Part shown: positions 56,668-64,000 of the stretch, piece by piece | Position numbering within the stretch: position 1 is the first letter of the stretch | How the letters are laid out: each line of letters opens with the position of its first letter | Source of the DNA: Candidatus Gastranaerophilales bacterium | Lineage (GTDB): Bacteria; Cyanobacteriota; Vampirovibrionia; Gastranaerophilales; Gastranaerophilaceae | Reading direction: 5' to 3' | DNA: 64,000 nt | Assembly: GCA_944325005.1 (NCBI GenBank) | Contig: CALUYO010000004.1 | Span: forward strand, 124,001-188,000 | Notes under the pieces: generated by a model | Seen by the model: the letters and a program-made list of their open reading frames with translations, nothing else | Databases searched by the model: none | Told to the model about the DNA's origin: nothing | Position numbers and translations under genes: made by a program

Positions 56668-57948
56668 ATGGATAGATTTTTTGGATTATTTGGAATTGTT
56701 TTAATATTCGGGATTGCATATTTAATGTCAAACAATCGTAAGGCAATTAACTATAAAACAGTTGGAACAGGTTTTTTACTTCAGGTACTTCTGGCTCTTT
56801 TTATATTCAAAGTACCTTTAGGTCGTGCATTATTTTATAATCTCGGGTTATTTATTCAAAAAATTCTTGAATTTGCAAAAGAAGGAGGTTCGTTTGTATT
56901 CGGGCCTTTAATGACGGAACATAAAATTACGGCTGTATTTGGAGATGGTGCGCAGGTATTTGCTTTGCAGCTTGTAGCATCATTAATTTTTATGATGATC
57001 TTGGTTAATATACTTTACTATTATGGCATAATGCAGCGTATAGTTCCGCTTTTTGGAAAGGCCATGAATAAGTTAATGGGAGTAAGCGGTGCTGAAGCTC
57101 TGTCAAACGTTGCAAGTGCGTTCGTCGGACAAATTGCAGCACAGATTATGATTAGACCGTATCTGGCCAAACTAACACGTTCAGAGCTTCTTGCATCAAT
57201 GACAGGAAGTATGGCATGTATTTCCGGTGCAACAATGCCTATTTATATAGGAATGGGCATTCCCGCACAGTACCTTCTTGCTGCTTCAATTATGGCTGCA
57301 CCGGGAGCTCTTGTGATATCAAAAATTGTTTTTCCAGAAACCGGCGTACCGGAAACAAGTGAGGATATTAAAATTACATACAGTAAGAAAAGAAAACCTT
57401 ATATTAATGTTTTTGATGCAATATCTGCAGGAGCTTCAGAGGGAATGAAAGTTGCAATTAATGTTGTTGCCATGATTTTGGCTCTTGTTGCTCTTGTTGC
57501 CATGATTGACTGGGTTTTGGGCTGTGCTGGCAATCTGGTTGTTAAATATCTGCATATTAACTTTGCATCTTTTGATTTAACCAATCTTTCTTTAAAACTA
57601 ATTCTGGGTAAAATATTTGCTGTTTTCGCTTATTTTATGGGAGTCCCGATGGGAGAGGCTACAACAGTCGGTAGTTTAATGGGAACAAAACTTGTTTTAA
57701 ATGAAATGGTTGCTTATTTTGATATGACACATCTCCCGGCTGCTTTATCAGATAAAAGCTTTTTGATAGCAAGTTTTGCGTTATGCAGTTTTGGGAATTT
57801 CGGTTCTATCGCAATTCAGCTGGGTGGGATTGGAGAACTTGCTCCTAACCAGAGAAAAAATTTAGCGCGACTCGGGGTAAGAGCGTTAATATGCGGAACA
57901 TTGACATGTTATATGTCTGCGGCTATTGCAGGGGTTTTGTTTAATTAA
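56668..57948 (+). CDS. nupC: Concentrative nucleoside transporter
   Basis: The 426-residue protein matches the CNT family, with eleven or so hydrophobic segments. Motifs: FVFGPLMTEHK, FALQLVASLIFMMILVNILYY, GVSGAEALSNVASAFVGQ and the late CSFGNFGSIAIQLGGIGELAP. It imports nucleosides with sodium or protons, feeding deoB-type salvage. Strong SD TAAGGTG. The upstream 216 bases are AT-rich with several TATAAT-like boxes and nothing else I can name. Confidence 0.93.
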   Translation: MDRFFGLFGIVLIFGIAYLMSNNRKAINYKTVGTGFLLQVLLALFIFKVPLGRALFYNLGLFIQKILEFAKEGGSFVFGPLMTEHKITAVFGDGAQVFALQLVASLIFMMILVNILYYYGIMQRIVPLFGKAMNKLMGVSGAEALSNVASAFVGQIAAQIMIRPYLAKLTRSELLASMTGSMACISGATMPIYIGMGIPAQYLLAASIMAAPGALVISKIVFPETGVPETSEDIKITYSKKRKPYINVFDAISAGASEGMKVAINVVAMILALVALVAMIDWVLGCAGNLVVKYLHINFASFDLTNLSLKLILGKIFAVFAYFMGVPMGEATTVGSLMGTKLVLNEMVAYFDMTHLPAALSDKSFLIASFALCSFGNFGSIAIQLGGIGELAPNQRKNLARLGVRALICGTLTCYMSAAIAGVLFN

Positions 57949-57997
57949 ACACCTTGATTTACTTTGAAAAATTTGTTATAATTTATTTAATAAAAAA

Positions 57998-58064
57998 GAG
58001 GAGATAGATATGAAAAATTTATTTGGATTTATTAAATCGGGGGGGGGGCAAATCTAAGCTTCTC
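57998..58064 (+). promoter_or_regulatory. G10 element, copy 9 (pilin 9 leader)
   Basis: SD GAGGAG (57998-58003), ATG 58010, ten Gs at 58039-58048. The G10 frame reads MKNLFGFIKSGGGQI and stops at TAA 58055. CTTCTC (58059-58064) pairs with GAGGAG over six bases, one G-U. TTATAAT lies about 20 bases upstream. Confidence 0.7.
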
Positions 58065-58767
58065 ATACGCTTTTACGTTGGCAGAGGTTTTAATTACTCT
58101 TGGAATTATCGGAGTGGTTGCTGCTATGACTATGCCTTCATTGATTTCCAAGCATAGAGAAAGGGTCTTTGTAGAGCAATTAAAACAGAGTTATTCTATT
58201 TTTTCACAGGCATATTTGATGGCTACAACAGAAAATGGTCCGGCTGATTTTTGGGACTTGGGTGAAAAAGCGACTATGGAAGGCGCTGAAAAAGTTTTTG
58301 ATATATTTGAGCCATATTTAAGTAAAGTCCAATCCTGTAGAGAAGAATCCGGATGTTTTGCTGAAAGTTATAAAACATTTAGCGGTGTTGATTATGGCTA
58401 TGCCCCTTATGCCCATACTATGTACACAAGAGGTATATTAGCCAACGGAGTATCATTTGCTTTTTCAAGTGGCGGAAGTGGCTGCCAAAACAGTAGCGGT
58501 CCATTGTATCCGAAAATCTGTGCTGTTTTATATGTTGATTTAAATAGTTATAAATACCCAAATAAGGCAGGTGTTGATTATTTTGGATTTTATATAACTC
58601 CAAATGCAATTTTACCTATCGGAATGAAAGGATATGATGGAGGGGAAAATGGCTATACGTGTCAGTATAAGGGAACAGGCAGCGGCAATGGTACAGGATG
58701 TACTGCCTGGGTATTAAGCAATCAAAATATGGATTATTTGCGTCGTGACATTTCCTCTGATTGGTAA
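58010..58767 (+). CDS. Prepilin-type protein 9, out of frame at G10, divergent
   Basis: A -1 shift gives the leader MKNLFGFIKSGGGANLSFSYA and then FTLAEVLITLGIIG. Without it the body has only a TTG (58078) inside the cleavage motif. The mature part differs from the main group: KHRERVFVEQLKQSYSIFSQAY, CREESGCF, LNSYKYPNKAGVDYFGFY, and a Cys/Gly-rich end (CQYKGTGSGNGTGC) without CFGKIL. It is probably a minor pilin or pseudopilin, closer to pilin 3 and 4 in style. It ends at 58767, two bases before the convergent zinc-ribbon gene. Confidence 0.82.
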
Positions 58768-58769
58768 GG

Positions 58770-59075
58770 TTATTGGGGCAGATGCTTTTGCCAGTCGCCT
58801 TCCAGGCTCTGGATAAACCGGTGTGCGTCAATTACGTCATCATAATTTATAGGTTCGGGACCTTCCTGAACTTCTAATGGTTCATAATTTTTTATATCAA
58901 TATCTGTAAATCCGACAAAGGCAATCCCAAAATTTTTCCCGCAGTGTTTACATTCCAAACCTATGACAGTAAGTCCTTCTTCTTCACGTTTGACGGTCAC
59001 AGAGTCCTCATCAAAGCTGTTTTTACATTGTGAACAGCATAAGTTATAAAATAATTTTTCTATTTTCTTTTTCAT
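58770..59075 (-). CDS. Small zinc-ribbon-like protein
   Basis: The 101-residue protein has two CxxC pairs, CCSQCK near residue 14 and CKHCGK near 43, fitting a zinc ribbon, and an acidic C-terminal half. It is probably cytoplasmic. No family recognised. The ATG follows GAGGACTTTATG-type purines (SD GAGGAC). Confidence 0.6.
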   Translation of the reverse strand: MKKKIEKLFYNLCCSQCKNSFDEDSVTVKREEEGLTVIGLECKHCGKNFGIAFVGFTDIDIKNYEPLEVQEGPEPINYDDVIDAHRFIQSLEGDWQKHLPQ

Positions 59076-59140
59076 AAAGTCCTCACTAATATTATATTTA
59101 AAATTTTATTAAAAAATGTTAATTTTTCTCAGAGCATGGG

Positions 59141-59146
59141 TATAAT
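59141..59146 (+). promoter_or_regulatory. -10 box of the 31-residue protein gene
   Basis: TATAAT with GGG before it, about 60 bases upstream of the ATG. A TTAATT at about 59119 is a weak -35. A 5' UTR of about 55 bases results. The rest of 59076-59209 shows no other structure. Confidence 0.5.
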
Positions 59147-59209
59147 ATAAATAGCGGATTATATATGTCGTTTCGGTTCGCTAAAGCTTAACAGATAGGA
59201 GTGTTTATC

Positions 59210-59305
59210 ATGGAAGCTATTAACTTAATTCTATTCGGTTTCATCGTTTATACTGCGTTAATCGTAGTTCCGAGCATCTGGGAAGAATTAACTACTGAAG
59301 GATAA
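59210..59305 (+). CDS. 31-residue single-helix membrane protein
   Basis: An ATG at 59210, preceded by TAGGAGTGTTTATC, opens 31 codons. The product is one hydrophobic helix (NLILFGFIVYTALIVVPSIW) with a short acidic C-terminus (EELTTEG). Codons are C-ending where the genome usually has T (TTC, ATC), a sign of strong expression. Size and shape recall single-helix subunits of photosystems, cytochrome complexes or bd oxidase, but I recognise no identity. It stands alone in a 348-base gap between convergent-minus genes. Bases 59306-59423 hold nothing I can name. Confidence 0.6.
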   Translation: MEAINLILFGFIVYTALIVVPSIWEELTTEG

Positions 59306-59423
59306 GATCCTTTAAAATTTCAGACGAAGATTAATGTTGAGAGTTCCATTTTCTTCAAAATTTCGCCAAGTGTGTAAGTATTTGTTTTAAAAAGTGTAAG
59401 TTGTACGTTATTTGTTTAACGCA

Positions 59424-60776
59424 TTATTTTGTTGCGGTCAAAATTTCATCTAAACATTTACGTGCAATATCGGTGGCAAGGTCCATATCTTTTCTTTCCA
59501 TAATCAGCGGTGGATTAAAATACAGGACATCACCGAGTGGTCTTAAAATAACTCCCTCCATCAAAGCCTTTTTGTATATTTGGTAACCTGTTCTCAAGTT
59601 ACTGTCAAAAGGCTTTTTACTTTGCTTATCATGCACTAGTTCTATTGCATTAATTAAGCCTATATGGCGAACTTCTCCAACATTGGGATGTGAGAGAAAT
59701 TTTTCTTTTATTATGTTGTTAAAATAAACTGCATTTTCCTGCGCTTTTTTTAAAACACTGCCATCCTCTAGAATATCTAATACTGCGTTTGCAGCAGAAC
59801 ATGCAAGAGGATTTCCGCTATAGGTGTGACTGTGCATAAATGCTTTTCCTGTATTATAATCTGCGTAAAATGCATCGTAAATTTTTTTAGTAGTAACAAA
59901 AAGTGCCATTGGCATGTAGCCGCCTGTCAGACCTTTTGAAAGGCACATAATATCAGGAGAAACTCCGGCATGATTAAAGGCAAACATTTTACCGGTTCTT
60001 CCAAAGCCTGTTGCAATTTCGTCGGCAATTAAGTGTACATTGTACTCATTACATAATTCGCGAAGTCTTTTTAAATAAAGTGCAGGATATATTTTCATTC
60101 CTGCAGAACCCTGTAAAAGCGGCTCCACAAGTATTGCAGAAGTTTCATGACCGTATTGCGCAAATGTTTTTTCTGCATGTTCAAAACATTCGCAGTTACA
60201 TGTTTCACGTTTTTTTCCGTACGGGCATCTGTAACAATCAGGACCTTGTATTTTCTTTATATCCATTAAAATAGGTTTATAAAGTTTTGTATAAAGGTCG
60301 CAGTCACCGGCAGAAAGCGCTCCTATAGTTTCTCCATGATAGGCATCTGTTAATGCCATGAATTTTGTTTTTTGCGGGTTACCTGTCTGCCGGTGATATT
60401 GAAAACTTACTTTCATTGAAGCCTCAATTGCTGATGACCCGTTATCTGTAAAATTAAATTTACACAAACCTTCAGGCATTATTTTAGAAAGCCTTTCACA
60501 GAGCCTTATAGCCTGTGTATGTGTAAAATTTGCAAATATAACATGTTCAAGTTCATCTATCTGCTTTTTTACAGCCTGATTAATTATCGGATTGCAGTGT
60601 CCGAGAAGATTACACCACCAAGAACTTATTACATCTATATATCTTTTTCCTTCTGTATCATAAAGATAAATTCCCTCGCCGCGTTTAATTACTATAGGTT
60701 TTAGCTCCTCGTAATCTTTCATCTGAGAACAGGGATGCCATATATATTTAATATCTTTTTCAGCCCAGTTTTCCAT
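59424..60776 (-). CDS. bioA: Adenosylmethionine-8-amino-7-oxononanoate aminotransferase
   Basis: The 450-residue PLP enzyme is BioA. It has IWHPCSQMKDYEEL at the start, GSSAIEASMKVSFQYH, DAYHGETIGALSAG, the PLP aspartate in LIADEIATGFGRTG near 254 and the lysine in CLSKGLTGGYMPM near 281. BioA uses SAM as amino donor to make diaminopelargonic acid. A Cys-rich loop (GPDCYRCPYGKKRETCNCEC) near 180-200 is a lineage-type insert. It starts 2 bases after bioD and forms a two-gene biotin operon. Confidence 0.96.
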   Translation of the reverse strand: MENWAEKDIKYIWHPCSQMKDYEELKPIVIKRGEGIYLYDTEGKRYIDVISSWWCNLLGHCNPIINQAVKKQIDELEHVIFANFTHTQAIRLCERLSKIMPEGLCKFNFTDNGSSAIEASMKVSFQYHRQTGNPQKTKFMALTDAYHGETIGALSAGDCDLYTKLYKPILMDIKKIQGPDCYRCPYGKKRETCNCECFEHAEKTFAQYGHETSAILVEPLLQGSAGMKIYPALYLKRLRELCNEYNVHLIADEIATGFGRTGKMFAFNHAGVSPDIMCLSKGLTGGYMPMALFVTTKKIYDAFYADYNTGKAFMHSHTYSGNPLACSAANAVLDILEDGSVLKKAQENAVYFNNIIKEKFLSHPNVGEVRHIGLINAIELVHDKQSKKPFDSNLRTGYQIYKKALMEGVILRPLGDVLYFNPPLIMERKDMDLATDIARKCLDEILTATK

Positions 60777-60778
60777 GC

Positions 60779-61453
60779 TTATACCTCTTTAAAAAGTGTT
60801 GATAAATCTTCAATATCATTGTCTCCTTTTTTTATGGCAGAGACAATCTTTGCTCCGGTTAATTTTTCAATCTGAATTTTATTATCTTTTTGCATTAAAT
60901 CTATTTCATCATAGTTATTTAAGATTATGCCTTTTATATTAATACCATGCTGCTTGGCATATTCAACTGTAAGTATAGTAGAATTTATTGTTCCAAGAGA
61001 TGCTGAGGCAACTATAATAATATCAAGTCCGAGTGCTTTAATAATATCCGTTAGCATAAGCTTTTCTTGTCTGAGATTAAAGGGGCAGGCTATTCCTCCG
61101 GCACCTTCCACAACAATATAGTCAAATTCTTTTTTTATGCGCTCAAAGTCTTTTTTAATTTTTTCTAATTTTATTGGATTATTTTCTATCTCTGCAGCCA
61201 GATGCGGGGAAACTGCAGGTTTAAATATGTAGGATACATAATCTGCAGGATCTGTGTTTATTCCTGCCTGTTTTAATACGTATGCACAATCTCCGGGGAT
61301 AATTTTATCATCAATAATTTCAGCTCCGCTTAAAGCAGGTTTGAAGTAACCGCAATTATATCCGCATTGTCTTAATTTTCTTACAATAAGGGCCGAAATA
61401 TAAGTTTTCCCGATGTCTGTACCTGTTGCTGTAATAAATATTGCTTTAGGCAT
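60779..61453 (-). CDS. bioD: Dethiobiotin synthetase
   Basis: The 224-residue protein has the P-loop TATGTDIGKTYISALIV at its start, the substrate region GYFKPALSG and VEGAGGIACPF. BioD closes the ureido ring of dethiobiotin with CO2 and ATP. I set the start at 61453 (MPKAIF), with GGAGG at good distance; an upstream reading to 61471 enters the terminator hairpin. It leads bioA. bioB, bioF and bioC are not in the window. Confidence 0.95.
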   Translation of the reverse strand: MPKAIFITATGTDIGKTYISALIVRKLRQCGYNCGYFKPALSGAEIIDDKIIPGDCAYVLKQAGINTDPADYVSYIFKPAVSPHLAAEIENNPIKLEKIKKDFERIKKEFDYIVVEGAGGIACPFNLRQEKLMLTDIIKALGLDIIIVASASLGTINSTILTVEYAKQHGINIKGIILNNYDEIDLMQKDNKIQIEKLTGAKIVSAIKKGDNDIEDLSTLFKEV

Positions 61454-61470
61454 AACCTCCTCCATACGCA

Positions 61471-61500
61471 TAAAAATGCGGCAACTTTATGTTACCGCAT
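61471..61500 (-). terminator. Terminator between the TpsB gene and bioD
   Basis: On the minus strand ATGCGGTAAC and GTTGCCGCAT form a 10-base stem with one mismatch and a 5-base loop, followed by TTTTT. It ends the TpsB transcript just before the bioD SD. Confidence 0.75.
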
Positions 61501-61522
61501 AATTTTTTTTATTCAATATTAT

Positions 61523-63514
61523 TTATAATGAGCCGCCGCCGCCATCACGGAAGTAGTCATAATGTCTTACGTCATCGTAATTATTAATATATTCTGCTTC
61601 AACATTTTTCTGGAACTGTGTTTTCGGAACAGCAGCAGTGCTTCTTGATGCAAGTAGTGCATCAATGTTCGGAGCCAGAGTTAATTCAAAATGGAAGCGT
61701 CCGTATTTTCTGTCAGGTTCCCAGTGGTTGCTGATTAAAGGATAGCCCCAGTATAGTCTGGCGCTCAAATCTCCCGGCAGTTGAACTCTTAATCCCATAC
61801 CAACAGAGGCTGCGAAATAACTTCCGCCGTAAACATCTTCACTTGCAGTAGGGAAAATACCGGCTGTATCCGCAAATATAGCACCTTTAACATATTTACC
61901 TATAAATGGGATTTTGTTACCTGTTCTCGGGCTTGTAATTTCTCTCGGCAATAGCGGGAACATTAATTCTCCACTTATGAAGTAACCGTTTTTACCGATC
62001 ATCATACCTTCAGAGTACCCTCTAACTGTTGCAAGACCACCAGTCTGCATTTGATCAAGATACGGTATTCTCTTATCTCCCGGAATAATTTGGTAGTTAC
62101 TTCTCAATTGTCCTATAAAACCGTGAGAAAAATCGTGCAATCTTACTATACTTCCACTGTATTTAAAATAATTATTATCTCTATCGCTGTTAAATATCGG
62201 GAATGAATAATAAGCATTCTGGTTTAAATACCAAATACCATATTTAGTATCTTTTCTTAACATTAAAGCTAATTCAGCAGAAGTGATATTATCAGTACTG
62301 CCTATGGCATCTCTTACGGCCTGATCAATTACCGGTATACCCATACTAAAGTCTGAGAACGTTCTGGCTCTTTTATAGTTAATACCGGCATAAGTTTTTA
62401 ATTCTAATCCAGGTTTTCTAACAATAGGCTGCATGTAGTACAAAGAATATTGATATGCATTACTGCCTAATTTTAAATCTGTAAGAGGGCCATATTTAAT
62501 ATCAGCAAATGTTGATGAAAACATGAAACCAACACGTCCGTCTTTTTTGTTTACCGGAAAGTTATAATCAAAGAACGGGCTCTGCGCGCCTCTGGAGAAG
62601 TATGACCCTAAAGACATTCTGTCTCTGTGGCCAAATAAACTGTCAGCATAAATCATTGCACCACCGCGGATGCTTCCTGTGTTATAACGACCTGCGTTAT
62701 CCATAATACCCATTATGTGAAACGGGAAGTTTTCATCTGCCACAAGTTCAATATCAGTAGTTCCGGGTTTTTCGCCTGCTTTTAAATTTGCCGATAGTTT
62801 AACGCCTTCATTATATCTGTTGAAATCAAGTACATCTTTTTCAAGTTCGACAATATCAAACAATTCACCTTCCTTTTGTGGAAGTCTGCTGGTGATATAT
62901 CCATCTTTAGTCCATTTATTTTGTTGAACTGTAATGTTTCCGATTTTACTTTCGGTCAGGGCAATATATATATTTCCATTTTCAACGGTTTGCTCAGGCA
63001 GGAATGCTCTGGCTGTTACAAAGCCTTTTTCTGCGTAGAGATTGTTAATGTCGTCGATAACTTTTTGGATATCTTCAATAAATACATTTTTCCCAACAAT
63101 AGGTTGAACTATTTTGTTGATTTCTTCTTTTGTAAGAATTTCTGAGGGTGCAACCTCTACTGAATTAACGTATACACCTTTAGTATTTAATTCCTCAACG
63201 GTAGCTTGCTGAATTGAACCGCCGTTATAATTTTGGATAATTTGATTACCAGCATTAGGATCTTTTTCAAGCTTTTTTCTTTCCTGATAATATTGGTAAT
63301 CATCTTCCCTTAACTTATCTTGAAATTGGTTACGAATATGATTCATATCGTGCCCCTGGTTCATTCCGGCTTCGGCTCCTATTTGACCGCCGATTGCTCC
63401 GGGAGTAATTGCAGCTCCTCCGAATGGATCAGCATTTGCAGGGGTTAATGATGCAGCAAAACATATACACATGATTGCGCTTAAAATATATTTTCTGGAA
63501 TTAATCTTCTTCAT
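61523..63514 (-). CDS. TpsB/ShlB-family outer-membrane transporter
   Basis: The 663-residue protein has a signal peptide (1-28), a Gln/Asn-rich N-terminal region, one or two POTRA domains (about 110-190: VYVNSVEVAPSEILTKEEI, GFVTARAFLPEQTVENG) and a 16-strand-type barrel with the conserved TVRGYSE near 498. TpsB proteins export large TpsA adhesins or haemolysins (type Vb secretion). No TpsA lies in the window. After the last strand (GRFHFELTLAP) comes an odd 45-residue tail ending in Gly-rich GGGGSL, which canonical TpsB lacks. An outer membrane is implied. Confidence 0.87.
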   Translation of the reverse strand: MKKINSRKYILSAIMCICFAASLTPANADPFGGAAITPGAIGGQIGAEAGMNQGHDMNHIRNQFQDKLREDDYQYYQERKKLEKDPNAGNQIIQNYNGGSIQQATVEELNTKGVYVNSVEVAPSEILTKEEINKIVQPIVGKNVFIEDIQKVIDDINNLYAEKGFVTARAFLPEQTVENGNIYIALTESKIGNITVQQNKWTKDGYITSRLPQKEGELFDIVELEKDVLDFNRYNEGVKLSANLKAGEKPGTTDIELVADENFPFHIMGIMDNAGRYNTGSIRGGAMIYADSLFGHRDRMSLGSYFSRGAQSPFFDYNFPVNKKDGRVGFMFSSTFADIKYGPLTDLKLGSNAYQYSLYYMQPIVRKPGLELKTYAGINYKRARTFSDFSMGIPVIDQAVRDAIGSTDNITSAELALMLRKDTKYGIWYLNQNAYYSFPIFNSDRDNNYFKYSGSIVRLHDFSHGFIGQLRSNYQIIPGDKRIPYLDQMQTGGLATVRGYSEGMMIGKNGYFISGELMFPLLPREITSPRTGNKIPFIGKYVKGAIFADTAGIFPTASEDVYGGSYFAASVGMGLRVQLPGDLSARLYWGYPLISNHWEPDRKYGRFHFELTLAPNIDALLASRSTAAVPKTQFQKNVEAEYINNYDDVRHYDYFRDGGGGSL

Positions 63515-63776
63515 TTAATCACCTTTTATAATTTTAAAATTATATTTAATTAAGTCCGGTCAATTTTATTTTTGCGCATAGGAGCATAAATAAAAACAAT
63601 TTCTTAACTTTTATTAAGATATAGTAACAAAAGTTAACTTTTTATCCAAAATTTAATATGACCTGTTATTATTATATAGGATATTAGTGCGCTTGTAAAG
63701 ATTCTATTAAAAAAATCAGTTCTTTAGTGTAGCTTTTTAATATGTATTCTTGCAGGCAGTGTGTAAGGGAGAAAAT

Positions 63777-64000
63777 ATGAATAACAAGATGAAATTTTTT
63801 GTAGTTGGTTTATCAACTTTTGTAATCGGGGTTGCTTTCAGTAACTTTGCGATGTCAGATGTTCCGTCAAAAATTGCTGTAGTTGATGTTCCTCAAGTTG
63901 TGAATTCGTCTTCTCAGGTTCAGGCATTGAAAAAAGAACAGCAGGCTAAAACAAAAGAAATTGTGGCTTTTGTTGAAAAGGCTAGAAAAGATGTTGCTGC
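63777..64000 (+). CDS. OmpH/Skp-like periplasmic chaperone, 5' part
   Basis: An ATG at 63777 after AAGGGAGAAAAT opens a frame that continues past the window end. The N-terminus is a signal peptide (about residues 1-27), then KIAVVDVPQVVNSSSQVQAL, the OmpH/Skp start, and a charged helix. Skp escorts outer-membrane proteins. It is divergent from the TpsB gene, and both speak for a Gram-negative envelope. Confidence 0.85.
   Translation, partial: MNNKMKFFVVGLSTFVIGVAFSNFAMSDVPSKIAVVDVPQVVNSSSQVQALKKEQQAKTKEIVAFVEKARKDVA

Noticed and set aside
59210-59305. Calling the 31-residue protein a photosystem subunit
   Set aside because: The shape fits, but I recognise no specific subunit sequence and no photosynthesis gene is present.

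Overview
The window is AT-rich bacterial chromosome, densely coded on both strands, with clear Shine-Dalgarno sequences and hairpin terminators. I infer a non-photosynthetic relative of the Cyanobacteria, of the gut Gastranaerophilales (Melainabacteria / Vampirovibrionia) type. The grounds are the many prepilins sharing an FTLAEVLVTLGIIG N-terminus, a SigF-like sigma factor next to the prepilin peptidase, a GH57/DUF3536 protein, FolE2, and no photosynthesis or respiration genes in these 64 kb. This rests on family resemblance only; no search was run.

Layout. 0-8 kb: a YkgJ-type cysteine-cluster protein, a GH57 glycosidase, a PEP-carboxykinase-like enzyme, a 58-residue ferredoxin and phosphopentomutase. 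8-16 kb: prepilin genes 1-3, interleaved with a primary-type sigma factor, a thioredoxin-like protein, FolE2 and an M49-like metallopeptidase. 16-27 kb: housekeeping genes: rlmH, mscS, tRNA-Gly, ppiC-pepP-trmH-dnaA-ruvA, sigF-pilD, gatC and pyrG. 27-41 kb: prepilins 4-8 among an MFS sugar transporter, a B12-binding radical SAM protein, two tandem thymidylate-kinase paralogues, a YhaM-like nuclease, ilvC and two zinc dehydrogenases. 41-57 kb: three paralogous membrane proteins, prfB with its programmed frameshift, a surface-glycan operon (sugar-nucleotide dehydrogenase, epimerase, GT2, three large membrane proteins, DUF3137), a large GT5-like protein and NupC. 58-64 kb: prepilin 9, a 31-residue single-helix protein, bioD-bioA, a TpsB-type outer-membrane transporter and the start of an OmpH/Skp-like gene.

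The striking feature is a nine-copy element at the 5' end of every prepilin gene: a G run of exactly ten, flanked by C on both sides. It lies 22-29 nt after the ATG in the eight plus-strand copies. In each of those eight the G10 frame hits a stop within two or three codons of the run, giving a 12-15 residue mini-ORF ending in Gly-Gly-Gly-x. In seven of the nine genes a -1 frameshift (or an 11-G or 8-G run) joins the ATG to the pilin body. In genes 6 and 7 the pilin also has its own promoter, SD and ATG downstream; there the shifted frame ends in an overlapping ATGA (gene 6) or runs in frame into the pilin (gene 7). Just after the run most copies carry a short motif (AGCTTCT/AGCTCCT-like) complementary to the gene's own SD. 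That motif occurs in all three reading phases relative to the pilin frame, so it appears conserved as nucleic acid and not as protein. On the one minus-strand gene the G run is still on the plus strand.

Candidate readings are programmed frameshifting, transcriptional slippage, slipped-strand phase variation, a recombination hotspot for mosaic pilin genes, or a systematic one-base undercall. PilD (prepilin peptidase) and a SigF-like sigma factor sit in the same window and could process and control the whole set.
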